Below, one piece after another: positions 9,815 through 21,273 of a stretch of 64,000 bases of DNA. Within the stretch, counting starts at the first letter, position 1; each line of letters begins with the position of its first letter. The notes below the pieces were generated by a model, which was not told the DNA's origin, did no database searches, and worked only from the letters and a program-made list of their open reading frames with translations. Both the position numbers and the translations under genes were made by a program. This stretch comes from Anaeramoeba ignava (lineage: Eukaryota > Metamonada > Anaeramoebidae): positions 1 to 64,000 of the forward strand of contig JAPDFW010000025.1 of the NCBI GenBank assembly GCA_028826165.1, in the 5' to 3' direction.

Positions 9815-11508
9815 ATGCAAAATTCAAATTCAAGTAAAAAGAAAAAATCTTCAATAATTTTAGAAGATGAAACAAGAATCAAACGAATTCGAAATAAAAA
9901 TGAAATTCCAAATGAAAAGAAAACAAATCCAAATGAAATTAAAATTAAAATTAAAATTCCAAATGAAAATGAAAATGAAAATTTAATTCAAAATCAAATT
10001 CAAAATTTTGTTGAAAATTTAATTCCAAATGGAAATAGAAATGAGAATTCAAATGAAAATTTAATTCAAATTCAAGATTTATTTCCAAATGGAAATGGAA
10101 ATGGAAATGGAAATGAAAATAACCAAATTCAAATATTAAATCAAATTGAAAATGAAATTCAAATTGAAAATGGAAAATATAAAGAAAAAATTATTCAAGA
10201 AAATAACGAATTTCAAAAGAAAAAAGAAATTCAATCATTTAAACCAAAAATCGATTCACAAAGAGATTTACAATTTTTTGGAAATGAATATTCAGATTCC
10301 AATGGTAGTAATTTATTAAATTTGCTTTGAATAAATGAAATCAAAATTTAAACAAAAATCAAAATTTTAAATTTGAACACAAGAATCACTTGAAGATTCA
10401 ATCAAATCTATGAAAAGATTTCCAACAAAGAAAGGAATTCAAAAAAATTCATTGTTTCTTTTACAAAAATTAACAAAAAAAAATGAAAGTAAACAAAAAT
10501 GTTTCTTAATCTCATTGTTTCTTTTAAGAAATAATTCTCAAAATCAACAAAAATTCAATTTTATTCCAAAAAAAATAATTTAAAATAGCAAATACCAAAA
10601 AAATCAATAAATTGTTTGGAATTGAAACAATTATCAGATCGATGCATAACTTTCCAAATAATCAAAATATTCAAAAATATGGATGTGGAGTTTTATCTAA
10701 TATTGCCATTTATCATGGTAATAAAAAAAAAGCAATTCAAGTCTATTTAATCTGATTTAATAATAAATAAAAAATAGAAAATCGAGAAAAAATCAGAAAT
10801 TTTGATGGAATTGATATAATTCTCAAATCAATGAATAATTTTCCAAATAATAAAGATATTCAAAAATATGGATGTAAAGCTTTATCTAATATTGCTATTG
10901 ATTCATGTAAATCAAAAAATCCAAAACCAAAAAATTATTCAAAAAATTAATCAAAAAATTTAAAATCAAAAGTGAATCAAAAAGAGATTAGAATATTGAA
11001 AGGTATTGAAACTATAATAACAGCAATGAATAATTTTTCAAATGATATAGTTATTCAACATCAAGGTTTTAGAGCTTTAATAAATATTGCTTTTGATAAT
11101 GAAAGTAATAAACTCAACAGAATTCAATTCAATTTAAAAAATTTAAATTCATCTAAAAATTAAAAATTAAAAAAAAAAAAAGAAAACCAAAACGAGATTA
11201 GAATTTTACAAGGAATTCAAACCATTCTTAAAATAATGAATAATTTCCCAAATAACCAAAATATCCAATATCGAGGATGTTTGATTTTATGGAATATGTC
11301 TTTTGATCATCGTAAAAAAAAACAATCAAATTATTTTTTTGATAATAATTTTTTGTAATTTAAATTCTTAAAAAAACAAAAAGAAAATAAGCACGAAATC
11401 AAAAGATTTAATGGGATTAATCTTATAAAAAAAGCACTTGAAAATTTTCCAAATGATCATGATATCCAAGAACAAGGAAAATCTGCTCTTGAAAATTTAA
11501 AAAAATAA
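9815..11508 (+). CDS. ARM-repeat protein, seven exons, one repeat per exon
   Basis: Spliced model: 9815-10304, 10384-10488, 10589-10717, 10778-10906, 10973-11104, 11183-11311, 11384-11508, giving 412 residues. The first exon encodes a basic, then Asn/Glu-rich, low-complexity region. Each later exon encodes one armadillo-type unit (for example GIETIIRSMHNFPNNQNIQKYG, GIDIILKSMNNFPNNKDIQ, GIQTILKIMNNFPNNQNIQ). All six introns (60-100 nt) are phase 1 and sit at the same place in the unit, and frames join exactly at every junction. ARM repeats form a superhelix that binds protein partners; the partner is unknown. The last unit ends ALENLKK then TAA. Function is not assigned. Confidence 0.8.
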
Positions 11509-11633
11509 ATCAGAATTATTTATTTTAATTTTAATTTTAATTTTATAAATGAATTTTAATTTGGATTTTAATTTTAATTTTATTTTTGATTTGAATTTTA
11601 ATTTTAATTTTAATTTTAATTTTAATTTTAATT
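11509..11633. repeat. ATTTTA-type repeat between convergent genes
   Basis: AT-rich hexamer repeat between the end of the ARM-repeat gene (plus) and the end of an RCC1-BTB gene (minus). Nothing else is seen. Confidence 0.6.
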
Positions 11634-13406
11634 TTAATTTTGATTATTAAATTTTTTAATTAATAAATCAAATAAATTTGGATTTGTTTGATTTAATTGA
11701 AAATAATCAATTCCTGTTTTAATTTCATCAATGATTTCTTGTGTAATTTCAATTTCTTCTTTAATTTGATTTGAATAAATCCAATATTCAAATATTTGAA
11801 ATGATTTATTATTTAATTCACTATAATCTGTAACTTTATTAGAAGTATCATTTATTACAGATAAAAACATTCCTCGATATAATTCACTTCTCATTATTAA
11901 TATTAATTTAGGAAATTTATATTGTTTTTCTTTTCTTTCAATAATAAAATCTTTTTTATTTTCATTTTCATTTAAATAAATTCTTTTCATTGTTTCTTCA
12001 ATTTTTTCATTTGAATTTATAATTTCTTTAATTTCAGAATATAATTTTGGATTTATTTTAGAATTGTTTGAATAAATCATTTCAAATATTTGATTTGATT
12101 CTTTAATTGATTTTTTTGAAATAATTTCTTGAAGTTTTTCAATTTCATTTTCATCTTTTAATCTATATTTCAATATTAATTTATGAGCTTCAATTATTTC
12201 TCCATTTTTGGTTTTAAATGAAATATTACAAAATTCTTTTCTTTTAAATAATTTTATCAAATCTTCTTCAAGATTAGAAAAAGAAAAAGGAGAATAATAA
12301 AGAAAAGATTTTGAACTACCACAAGAAAGATGATAATTGGAAATATTTTCATTAAATCTTAATTTAGGAAGTTCAATTTGAATTGGAATTGATTGATATT
12401 TTGTATCTCCAGTTCCTAATTCACCTAAATTATTTAAACCAAATCCGATCAATTTCCCTTTGGAAGTTAAAATCAAAGTATGAAGATCTCCACAAGAGAT
12501 ATCAAGAATATTATCACCATTTTCAAATAAAGATGATTTGATTTCAGTAAATTCATAAGTTTCTTGATATTTGCCAAGTCCATTATATATCCAACTTCCA
12601 CATGAATAAAGTTTTCTTTTTGGATTTTCATTTTGATCTTCATCTTCAATCAACATTATTGAATGAAATTCTCCACATTGAATATCAATTATTTTACCTT
12701 TTGGAATATTTTGGATTTTGGTTAATTTTTGGATTTTTGTTTCTTCTTTTCTTGATTCTCCTAATCCAAGTTGGCCAGAATAATTATTTCCGCATCCAAA
12801 TAATTCTTGGTTTGAATTCAAAAGAAAAACATGATGTGAAGTATTTCCTGAAAATATTTTAGAAACATTTTTCATCATTAAAATTGGTTTTTCTGTTTCT
12901 TTAAATGTTTTATAATCAAAACCAAGTTGACCACTATCATTTGAACCAATTCCATAAGCATTTTGATTTGAAGTTAATAAGTAAATTGAATTGTGTCCAG
13001 AACCAATATCTTGAATTATTCTATCATTTGTATCTTCAATTAATGATGAAATATTGATAAATTTATTTGGATTTTCTGGATTAATATCAATTCCTTTGGC
13101 AAATACATTTCCTTCTATTGTTAAAATAGCTTCATTTCGAATACCAACAGTTACTTTTTGAATATTTTCTTCAATTTGGATTTTTGAAGGATTTTCATTT
13201 GAATCTCTTTGATATTCTATTGCTTTTCCATTTTTAAAAAGGAAAATTGTTGAAAAATAACTTGTTGAAATTTGTTTAATTTGTTTTTCATTTTCATTTT
13301 CATTTTCATTTTCAAATTTAAATTGAATTGGTTTTTTTATCATTTCTGGTTCATTTTTGAAAAGAATTGGATAACCATTTTGACCAAAAAATAAACAATC
13401 ATTCAT
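11634..13406 (-). CDS. RCC1-repeat protein with tandem BTB domains
   Basis: A single-exon ORF of 590 residues, the third member of the local family and close to the 1206-3014 gene. RCC1 signatures are well kept: GIGSNDSGQLGFD, GCGNNYSGQLGLGE, GFGLNNLGELGTGD. The C-terminal half has the same two BTB-like segments (EFCNISFKTKNGEIIEAHKLIL; RSELYRGMFLSVINDTS). It ends KKFNNQN without a CaaX box. The ankyrin-BTB and ARM genes separate it from its two sisters. Confidence 0.85.
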   Translation of the reverse strand: MNDCLFFGQNGYPILFKNEPEMIKKPIQFKFENENENENEKQIKQISTSYFSTIFLFKNGKAIEYQRDSNENPSKIQIEENIQKVTVGIRNEAILTIEGNVFAKGIDINPENPNKFINISSLIEDTNDRIIQDIGSGHNSIYLLTSNQNAYGIGSNDSGQLGFDYKTFKETEKPILMMKNVSKIFSGNTSHHVFLLNSNQELFGCGNNYSGQLGLGESRKEETKIQKLTKIQNIPKGKIIDIQCGEFHSIMLIEDEDQNENPKRKLYSCGSWIYNGLGKYQETYEFTEIKSSLFENGDNILDISCGDLHTLILTSKGKLIGFGLNNLGELGTGDTKYQSIPIQIELPKLRFNENISNYHLSCGSSKSFLYYSPFSFSNLEEDLIKLFKRKEFCNISFKTKNGEIIEAHKLILKYRLKDENEIEKLQEIISKKSIKESNQIFEMIYSNNSKINPKLYSEIKEIINSNEKIEETMKRIYLNENENKKDFIIERKEKQYKFPKLILIMRSELYRGMFLSVINDTSNKVTDYSELNNKSFQIFEYWIYSNQIKEEIEITQEIIDEIKTGIDYFQLNQTNPNLFDLLIKKFNNQN

Positions 13407-14283
13407 TTTTTAAAAAGAAGAAAATGAAAAAATGAAAAATGAGTAATTTTGATTTGAAATTATTTTTTTCCTTTTATTTAAAAAATTTTTTTTTTCTTTT
13501 TTCATTTTTTTTCATTTTTCTCTTTTAACAAAAGTAAGTAAAAATAATTGATAATTTGAATAAAAATTATAAACAAAAAAAAACATTTAAAAAAATTTTT
13601 TTTTCAATTTTTAATTTATTATTTAAATTTATTATTGTTAATGTGATTGTTTTTTTTCCACATTAAACTTTTTAAGGCAAATTTTTTTTTTTTGCCTTTT
13701 TTTTATTAAAATTAATTTAACAATTAAAATTCATTTATAAATTAAATTCAAATTAAAATTAAAATTAAAATTTAAATTGAAAATTGAAAATTAAAATTAA
13801 AATTAAAATTAAAATCAAAAATAAATTCAAAATCAAAATTAAAATTAAAATCAAAAATAAAATTAAAATTAAAATTAAAATTAAAATCAAAATTAAATTA
13901 AAATTAAAATTAAAATTAAAATTAAAATTAAAATTAAAATTAAAATTAAAATTAAAATTAAAATTCATTTAACAATTAAAATTAAAATTAAAATTCATTT
14001 AACAATTAAAATTATAATTAAAATTAAAATTAAAATTCATTTAAAATTTAAAATTAAAATTAAAATTAAAATCAAAAATAAATTCAAAATTAAAATTAAA
14101 ATTAAAATTAAAATTAAAATTAAAATTAAAATTCATTTATAAATTAACAATCAAAATCAAAATTAAAATTAAAATCAAAATTAAATCAAAATCAAAATTA
14201 AAATTAAAATTAAAATTAAAATTAAAATTAAAATTCATTTATAAATTTAAATTGAAAATTCATTTATAAAATTAAAAATGTAG
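13407..14283. repeat. Divergent intergenic region with AAAATT microsatellite
   Basis: From 13407 to about 13690 there are poly-A/poly-T tracts with TTTTCATTTTTT motifs reading towards both flanking genes. From about 13745 to 14270 there are AAAATT/AAAATC hexamer repeats interrupted by ATTCATTTA-type spacers. Open frames here in both strands are repeat translations (Lys/Ile/Leu/Phe only) and not genes. Confidence 0.7.
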
Positions 14284-15111
14284 ATGTCAAAAAACATTGA
14301 ACAACTCGAACAAGAAGAAGCAGTTTTAAAGAAAAAACTTATTCAAATCAAACGAAGATGTTCCAAAGCAGAAGGCTTACTTCCCAAAGTCCAAGAAATC
14401 AACGATCAATTTGCGAAACTTGGAGAAGAAAACGCCAAACTTAAACAGAAATTCCGTGTCACTGTCAATGACATTAAGACAGCAAGAAACATTTCCAAAA
14501 ACATTCAAAGTCAGATCGACTCATTTAAAGTGCAAATGGCACATTCAGAAAAATTACAGAAAGACGTTGAAAGCAAAAAACAAGAACTTGAAAAAATGGA
14601 CGAGAATCTTGAAGACAAATCAGAAAAATTACAAGAACTTGAAGCTGAAGTTCATAAAAAAGAAACACTTGTTTCTACTTTGGAAAGAAAATTGCAACTT
14701 GCTCAATCACAAAAAGGACAAGCTGATAAAAGAACAAAACAAAAAGACGGTCAATTATCAGATCTTGTCAAGCGAATTCAATCTGCTGATAAATCTATTC
14801 AAACCCTCACTGAGTCGTTAAAAACCGAAAGTGAAAATTATGATGATAATATCCAAAAATCACGTGATTTAAATGAAAATTTTCAATCCAAAAAACGAAA
14901 AGTTGAGGATATTCAAAGACTTATTCTTTCAGAAAGAGACGCCCTTCAAAAAGAAAAGAAACAACAAAAAGCTTCGAAAGATAAACTTTCCGACTTGGAA
15001 ATTAAACTTGCTAAAGCTAAGGCTAGAATCTCCATTTTGGAAATTGCTGATGATTTAGGTGATGATTTGGGTGATGATGGTTCTGATGATAATGCTGATC
15101 TTGATTTGTAG
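14284..15111 (+). CDS. Coiled-coil protein (275 aa) with acidic tail
   Basis: A single-exon ORF that is almost wholly alpha-helical heptads rich in Lys, Glu, Gln and Leu (about residues 1-255). It ends in an acidic segment (DDLGDDLGDDGSDDNADLDL). Length and heptad continuity recall tropomyosin-like or intermediate-filament-like rods, but no diagnostic motif is present, so I leave it unnamed. The start at 14284 is the first ATG followed by an open frame; an ATG-TAG pair lies immediately upstream. Codon use is clearly less AT-biased than the flanks, typical of expressed genes here. A TCTCCACTTTTTTTC element follows the stop. Confidence 0.8.
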   Translation: MSKNIEQLEQEEAVLKKKLIQIKRRCSKAEGLLPKVQEINDQFAKLGEENAKLKQKFRVTVNDIKTARNISKNIQSQIDSFKVQMAHSEKLQKDVESKKQELEKMDENLEDKSEKLQELEAEVHKKETLVSTLERKLQLAQSQKGQADKRTKQKDGQLSDLVKRIQSADKSIQTLTESLKTESENYDDNIQKSRDLNENFQSKKRKVEDIQRLILSERDALQKEKKQQKASKDKLSDLEIKLAKAKARISILEIADDLGDDLGDDGSDDNADLDL

Positions 15112-15384
15112 ATCCGCTTTTTTTTCTCCACTTTTTTTCTTTCATTTTCTTCTTTTTTTTTTCTTCTTCATTCTTCTTCATCCATTTTAATTTCAATTTC
15201 CATTTTCATTTTCATTTCCTTTTTCATTTCCTTTTTCATTTCCTTTTTTTCATTTTTGTTTCGTTTTTTGGAACGAATTAACTAAGAAAATTTCTCAACT
15301 AAACTTTTTAACTTTTTCATTTTCCATTTTAAATCAAATTTCAATCAAAAAACAAATCAAAAAAACAAATCAAAATTAAATCAA

Positions 15385-18300
15385 AAAAAAGTGGAATAAA
15401 AATATTTTAATTTAAATTTAAATAAAAAATTGAATATAAATATTAATTATTAATTATAGATATTTATTTATATTAATTATTTAAATATTATTTAAATTTA
15501 ATTATAAATATTTCTAATTAAATTTCATTTTAAAAATTAAATCAAAAAAAAAGTGGAATAAAAATATTTTAATTTAAATTTAAATAAAAAATTAAATATA
15601 AATATTAATTATTAATTATAGATATTTATTTATATTTATTATTTAAATATTATTTAAATTTAATTATAAATATTTCTAAATAAATTTCATTTTAAAAATT
15701 AAATCAAAAAAAAAGTGGAATAAAAATATTTTAATTTAAAATTAAATAAAAAATTAAATATAAATATTAATTATTAATTATAAATATTTATTTATATTAA
15801 TTATTTAAATATAATTATAAATATTTCTAAATAAATTTCATTTTAAAAATTAAATCAAAAAAAAGTGGAATAAAAATATTTTAATTTAAATTTAAATAAA
15901 AATTAAATATAAATATTAAATATTTCTTATAAATATTTATTTATATTAATTATTTAAATATTATTTAAATTTAATTATAAATATTTCTAAATAAATTTCA
16001 TTTTAAAAATTAAATCAAAAAGTGGAATAAAAATATTTTAATTTAAAATTAAATAAAAATTAAATATAAATATTAATTATTAATTATAAATATTTATTTA
16101 TATTAATTATTTAAATATTATTTAAATTTAATTATAAATATTTTTAAATAAATTTCATTTTAAAAATTAAATCAAAAAGTGGAATAAAAATATTTTAATT
16201 TAAATTTAAATAAAAATTGAATATAAATATTAAATATTAATTAGAGATATTTATTTATATTTATTATTTAAATATTATTTAAATTTAATTATAAATATTT
16301 CTAATTAAATTTCATTTTAAAAATTAAATCAAAAAAAAGTGGAATAAAAATATTTTAATTTAAATTTAAATTTAAATAAAAAAATTAAATATAAATATTA
16401 ATTATTAATTATAGATATTTATTTATATTAATTATTTAAATATTATTTATATTTAATTATAAATATTTCTAATTAAATTTCATTTTAAAAATTAAATCAA
16501 AAAAAAAAGTGGAATAAAAATATTTTAATTTAAATTTAAATAAAAATTAAATATAAATATTAATTATTAATTATAGATATTTATTTATATTTATTATTTA
16601 AATATAATTATAAATATTTCTAAATAAATTTCATTTTAAAAATTAAATCAAAAAGTGGAATAAAAATATTTTAATTTAAATTTAAATAAAAATTAAATAT
16701 AAATATTAAATATTTCTTATAAATATTTATTTATATTTATTATTTAAATATTATTTAAATTTAATTATAAATATTTCTAAATAAATTTCATTTTAAAAAT
16801 TAAATCAAAAAAAAAAGTGGAATAAAAATATTTTAATTTAAATTTAAATAAAAATTAAATATAAATATTAATTATTAATTATAAATATTTTTATTTATAT
16901 TAATTATTTAAATATAATTATAAATATTTCTAAATAAATTTCATTTTAAAAATTAAATCAAAAAAAAGTGGAATAAAAATATTTTTAATTTAAATTTTTA
17001 AATAAAAATTAAATATAAATATTAAATATTTCTTATAAATATTTATTTATATTTATTATTTAAATATTATTTAAATTTAATTATAAATATTTTCTAAATA
17101 AATTTCATTTTAAAAATTAAATCAAAAAAAAGTGGAATAAAAATATTTTAATTTAAATTTAAATAAAAATTAAATATAAATATTAAATATTTCTTATAAA
17201 TATTTATTTATATTTATTATTTAAATATTATTTTAAATTTAATTATAAATATTTCTAAATAAATTTCATTTTAAAAATTAAATCAAAAAAAAAGTGGAAT
17301 AAAAATATTTTAATTTAAATTTAAATAAAAATTAAATATAAATATTAATTATTAATTATAAATATTTATTTATACTAATTATTTAAATATTATTTATATT
17401 TAATTATAAATATTTTAAATAAATTTCATTTTAAAAATTAAATCAAAAAAAAGTGGAATAAAAATATTTTAATTTAAATTTAAATAAAAATTGAATATAA
17501 ATATTAAATATTAATTAGAGATATTTATTTATATTTATTATTTAAATATTATTTAAATTTAATTATAAATATTTCTAAATAAATTTCATTTTAAAAATTA
17601 AATCAAAAAGTGGAATAAAAAATATTTTAATTTAAATTTAAATAAAAATTAAATATAAATATTAATTATTAATTATAGATATTTATTTATATTAATTATT
17701 TAAATATTATTTATATTTAATTATAAATATTTCTAAATAAATTTAATTATAGAAATTAAATCAAAAAGTGGAATAAAAATATTTTTAATTTAAATTTAAA
17801 TAAAAATTAAATATAAATATTAATTATTAATTATAAATATTTATTTATATTAATTATTTAAATATTATTTAAATTTAATTATAAATATTTCTAAATAAAT
17901 TTCATTTTAAAAATTAAATCAAAAAGTGGAATAAAAATATTTTAATTTAAAATTAAATAAAAATTAAATATAAATATTAAATATTACTTATAGATATTTA
18001 TTTATATTAATTATTTAAATATTATTTATATTTAATTATAAATATTTCTAATTAAATTTCATTTTTAAAAATTAAATCAAAAAGTGGAATAAAAATATTT
18101 TAATTTAAAATTTAAATAAAAATTAAATATAAATATTAAATATTTCTTATAAATATTTATTTATATTAATTATTTAAATATTATTTAAATTTAATTATAA
18201 ATATTTCTAAATAAATTTCATTTTAAAAATTAAATCAAAAAGTGGAATAAAAATATTTTAATTTAAATTTAAATAAAAAATTAAATATAAATATTAATTA

Positions 18301-18790
18301 TTAATTATAGATATTTATTTATATTTATTATTTAAATATTATTTAAATTTAATTATAAATATTTCTAATTAAATTTCATTTTAAAAATTAAATCAAAAAG
18401 TGGAATAAAAATATTTTAATTTAAATTTAAATAAAAATTAAATATAAATATTAATTATTAATTATAAATATTTATTTATATTTATTATTTAAATATTACT
18501 TATATTTAATTATAAATATTTCTAATTAAATTTCATTTTAAAAATTAAATCAAAAAAAAGTGGAATAAAAATATTTTAATTTAAATTTAAATAAAAAATT
18601 GAATATAAATATTAAATATTACTTATAGATATTTATTTATATTAATTATTTAAATATTATTTATATTTAATTATAAATATTTCTAATTAAATTTCATTTT
18701 AAAAATTAAATCAAAAAAAAGTGGAATAAAAATATTTTAATTTAAATTTAAATAAAAAATTAAATATAAATATTAAATATTTCTTATTTA
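15385..18790. repeat. Satellite A: 22 tandem copies of ~158-bp unit
   Basis: Each unit begins AAAAGTGGAATAAAAATATT and continues with AT-only sequence ending TTTCATTTTAAAAATTAAATC. I count 22 occurrences of GTGGAA, from 15391 to 18721, with spacing of 146-170 bp and most near 158-162 bp. The array occupies the space between the convergent ends of the coiled-coil gene and the TMEM33-like gene. The GTGGAA block is the only GC-containing part of the unit and is invariant. The same block heads satellite B at 37.9-40.1 kb. Confidence 0.9.
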
Positions 18791-18875
18791 AATAAATTAA
18801 AAAAAGTTGATTGAAATTTATTTCTTTTATTTCTTTTAAAAAAAATTTTTTTAGAAAATCAAAGAGAAAAAAAAT

Positions 18876-20659
18876 TTAATTTATTTGCCTTCTCTGCATA
18901 TCAATTATATTAATAAGTTTTCTTAAAGAACGGCAAATCAAATCATAAACTTTCCTCAATATCAAAGGAGCAAACCTTGAATTTAAAAAGGAATTTATCT
19001 TGATATTCATTGAATTAACAAACATTCTTGAATGAGTTGAAGTATAATATCTTAAAGCCAAAAAATAAAGATAAAAAAAGGTAATCAAAATATGATTCAA
19101 ATTCAAACTAAAAACACCTCGAAATAAATAGAAAAATATTGTGATTTCATTTGCTGCTAACATTATGCTTATTTGAGGATATTTTGATGAAATCCATGTG
19201 AAAATTCGTTCCACTTTTTGATAAATTGTTGGAACTAAAAGATTAAGATAATATTGTAAAGCTTTTGTAATAGAAATGAATGATATTAAAAATAATGATA
19301 TCACAAATGGAAGTATTTGCGTTTTATAAAGCATTACAACCACTAATAAATATTGCATATCCACATTATACATCATTTTTGTAAATTGTTCCCCTGATTT
19401 TGGGATCTATTTCAATTATTTTATTTCAATTATTTTATTTCAATTATTTTATTTCAATTATTTCAATTTAAATATTATATTTTAATTATTTCAATTATTT
19501 TAATTATTTTATTTATTTTTATTTAAATATTTTAATTTAAATATTTTAATTATTTTAATTATTTATTCTTCTTGGAACATACTCCAAAACTCCAATATAA
19601 TGAGATTCCAAAATTTAATATTGATCCTATATATATTCTTTTAAAATTGGGATGGAAAATTGAGGTTATAGCTAATATAATCACAGTGATATTTGATAGT
19701 AACCATAAAGGATATAAAGAGAAGAGTAAATTTTTAATAATTGTTTTCCTGTCTTGAAATTGATTTTGGTTTTGATTTTGGTTTTGATTTTGGTTTTGGT
19801 TTTCATTATTTTGATTTTGATTTTGATTTTGATTTTGATTTTGATTTTGATTTTGATTTTGATTTTGGTTTTGGTTTTGATTTTGGTTTTGGTTTTGATT
19901 TTGGTTTTGATTTTTTGGTTCTTCAATTTTATGTTTTGGATCCTATTAAATTTGAATTAAATTTATTTGAATTAAATTTATTTGAATTAAATTTATTTAG
20001 ATTAAAATTATTTGAATTAAATTTATTTGAATTAAATTTATTTGAATTAGGTTTATTTAGATTAAATTTATTTGGATTAAATTTATTTAAATTAAAATTA
20101 TTTGAATTAAATTTATTTGAATTAAATTTATTTAGATTAAATTTATTTGGATTAAATTTATTTGGATTAAATTTATTTGAATTAAAATTATTTGGATTAA
20201 TTTTATTTGGATTAAATTTATTTGAATTAAATTTATTTGGATTAAATTTATTTAAATTAAATTTATTGAATTAAATTTATTTGAATTAAAATTATTTGAA
20301 TTAAATTTATTTGGATTAAATTTATTTGAATTAAAAATTATTTGAATTAAATTTATTTGAATTAAAAATTATTTGAATTAAATTTATTTGAATTAAAATT
20401 TATTTGAATTAAATTTATTTGGATTAAAATTATTTGAATTAAATTTATTTGAATTAATTTTATTTGAATTAAAATTATTTGAATTAAATTTATTTGAATT
20501 GAATTAAAATAATTTTTTTACAACATGAGTTTGATAGTAAATATGCTTTTTCTTTTCAATAACTTTTTCTTTATCTATTCCATCAGGAATATATAAATTT
20601 AATTCAATTAATTTCCATTTTTCATCTTCATCAAAATTATAAGTATTAAACTTATCCAT
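18876..20659 (-). CDS. TMEM33/Pom33-family membrane protein
   Basis: Three exons in phase 0: 20522-20659, 19583-19942 and 18876-19406, giving 342 residues. The C-terminal two thirds match the TMEM33/Pom33 (Kr-h2) family, whose members sit in the ER/nuclear envelope: a multi-TM core, then ANEITIFFYLF and the family-typical ALRYYTSTHSRMF segment before a conserved C-terminal helix (RKVYDLICRSLRKLI). Exon 2 encodes a Gln/Asn-rich linker and the first TM (WLLSNITVIILAITSIF), and its GTATGT donor joins in frame to the rest. The first about 90 residues (MDKFNTYNFDEDEKW...) are not part of the family and are unassigned. Both introns are repeat-filled. Confidence 0.75.
19943..20521. repeat. Intron 1 of TMEM33-like gene, TTTGAATTAAATTTA repeat
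   Basis: The intron (579 nt) is an imperfect 15-bp tandem repeat that also reads through as a Leu/Asn/Phe-rich open frame. I regard that frame as a repeat shadow. The neighbouring intron at 19407-19582 carries a different repeat (TTATTTCAATTA). Confidence 0.7.
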
Positions 20660-21273
20660 TTTATTATTATTTCTTTAAAAAGAAAGGAAAAAAATGAATT
20701 TGAAAAAAATGAAAAAAAAAATTTAATTTCTTTTTAATTTTTTTTTTAATTTCAAAACATTCAAAAAAAAAGAAAAAAATAAGACAATCCAAAAAAAAAA
20801 TTTTTTTCCGTTTTTTCCAATTCAAATTCCAATTCAAATTGAGTTTAATTTTGATTTTGATTTTGATTTTGATTTTAATTTTAATTTTGATTTTAATTTT
20901 AATTTTAATTTTAATTTTGATTTTGATTTTAATTTTGATTTTGATTTTGATTTTGATTTTGATTTTGATTTTGATTTTTTAATTTTCATTCTTAATTGAT
21001 TTGGTTTTCATTTGGAATTTCATTAATATTTTGGTTTTCATTTGGAATTTCATTAATATTTTGGTTTTCATTTTGATTTTGATTTTGATTTTGATTTTGA
21101 TTTTAATTTTAATTTTAAATTTGATTTTAAATTTGATTTTAAATTTGATTTTTATTTTGATTTTAATTTTAATTTTGATTTTAATTTTAAATTTGATTTT
21201 GATTTTGATTTTAATTTTAATTTTGATTTTAATTTTGATTTTGATTTTGATTTTGATTTTTTAATTTTCATTC
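20660..21273. repeat. Intergenic ATTTTG repeats with duplicated gene-end segment
   Basis: 20660-20840 holds poly-A/T tracts upstream of the TMEM33-like start. 20840-21270 is ATTTTG/ATTTTA hexamer repeat. At 20977-21070 it contains a copy of the sequence that encodes the C terminus of the next gene (AATTTTCATTCTTAATTGAT at 20981, followed by TTGGTTTTCATTTGGAATTT). Confidence 0.6.

Noticed and set aside
15385-18790. Regular repeat-spacer pattern reminiscent of a CRISPR array
   Set aside because: Whole units repeat, without unique spacers, in a nuclear eukaryotic setting; it is a satellite.
20100-20520. Leu/Asn/Phe-rich ORF on the plus strand (from 19741) as a repeat protein gene
   Set aside because: It starts inside the antisense of the TMEM33-like exon 2 and continues through intron repeat; no independent support.
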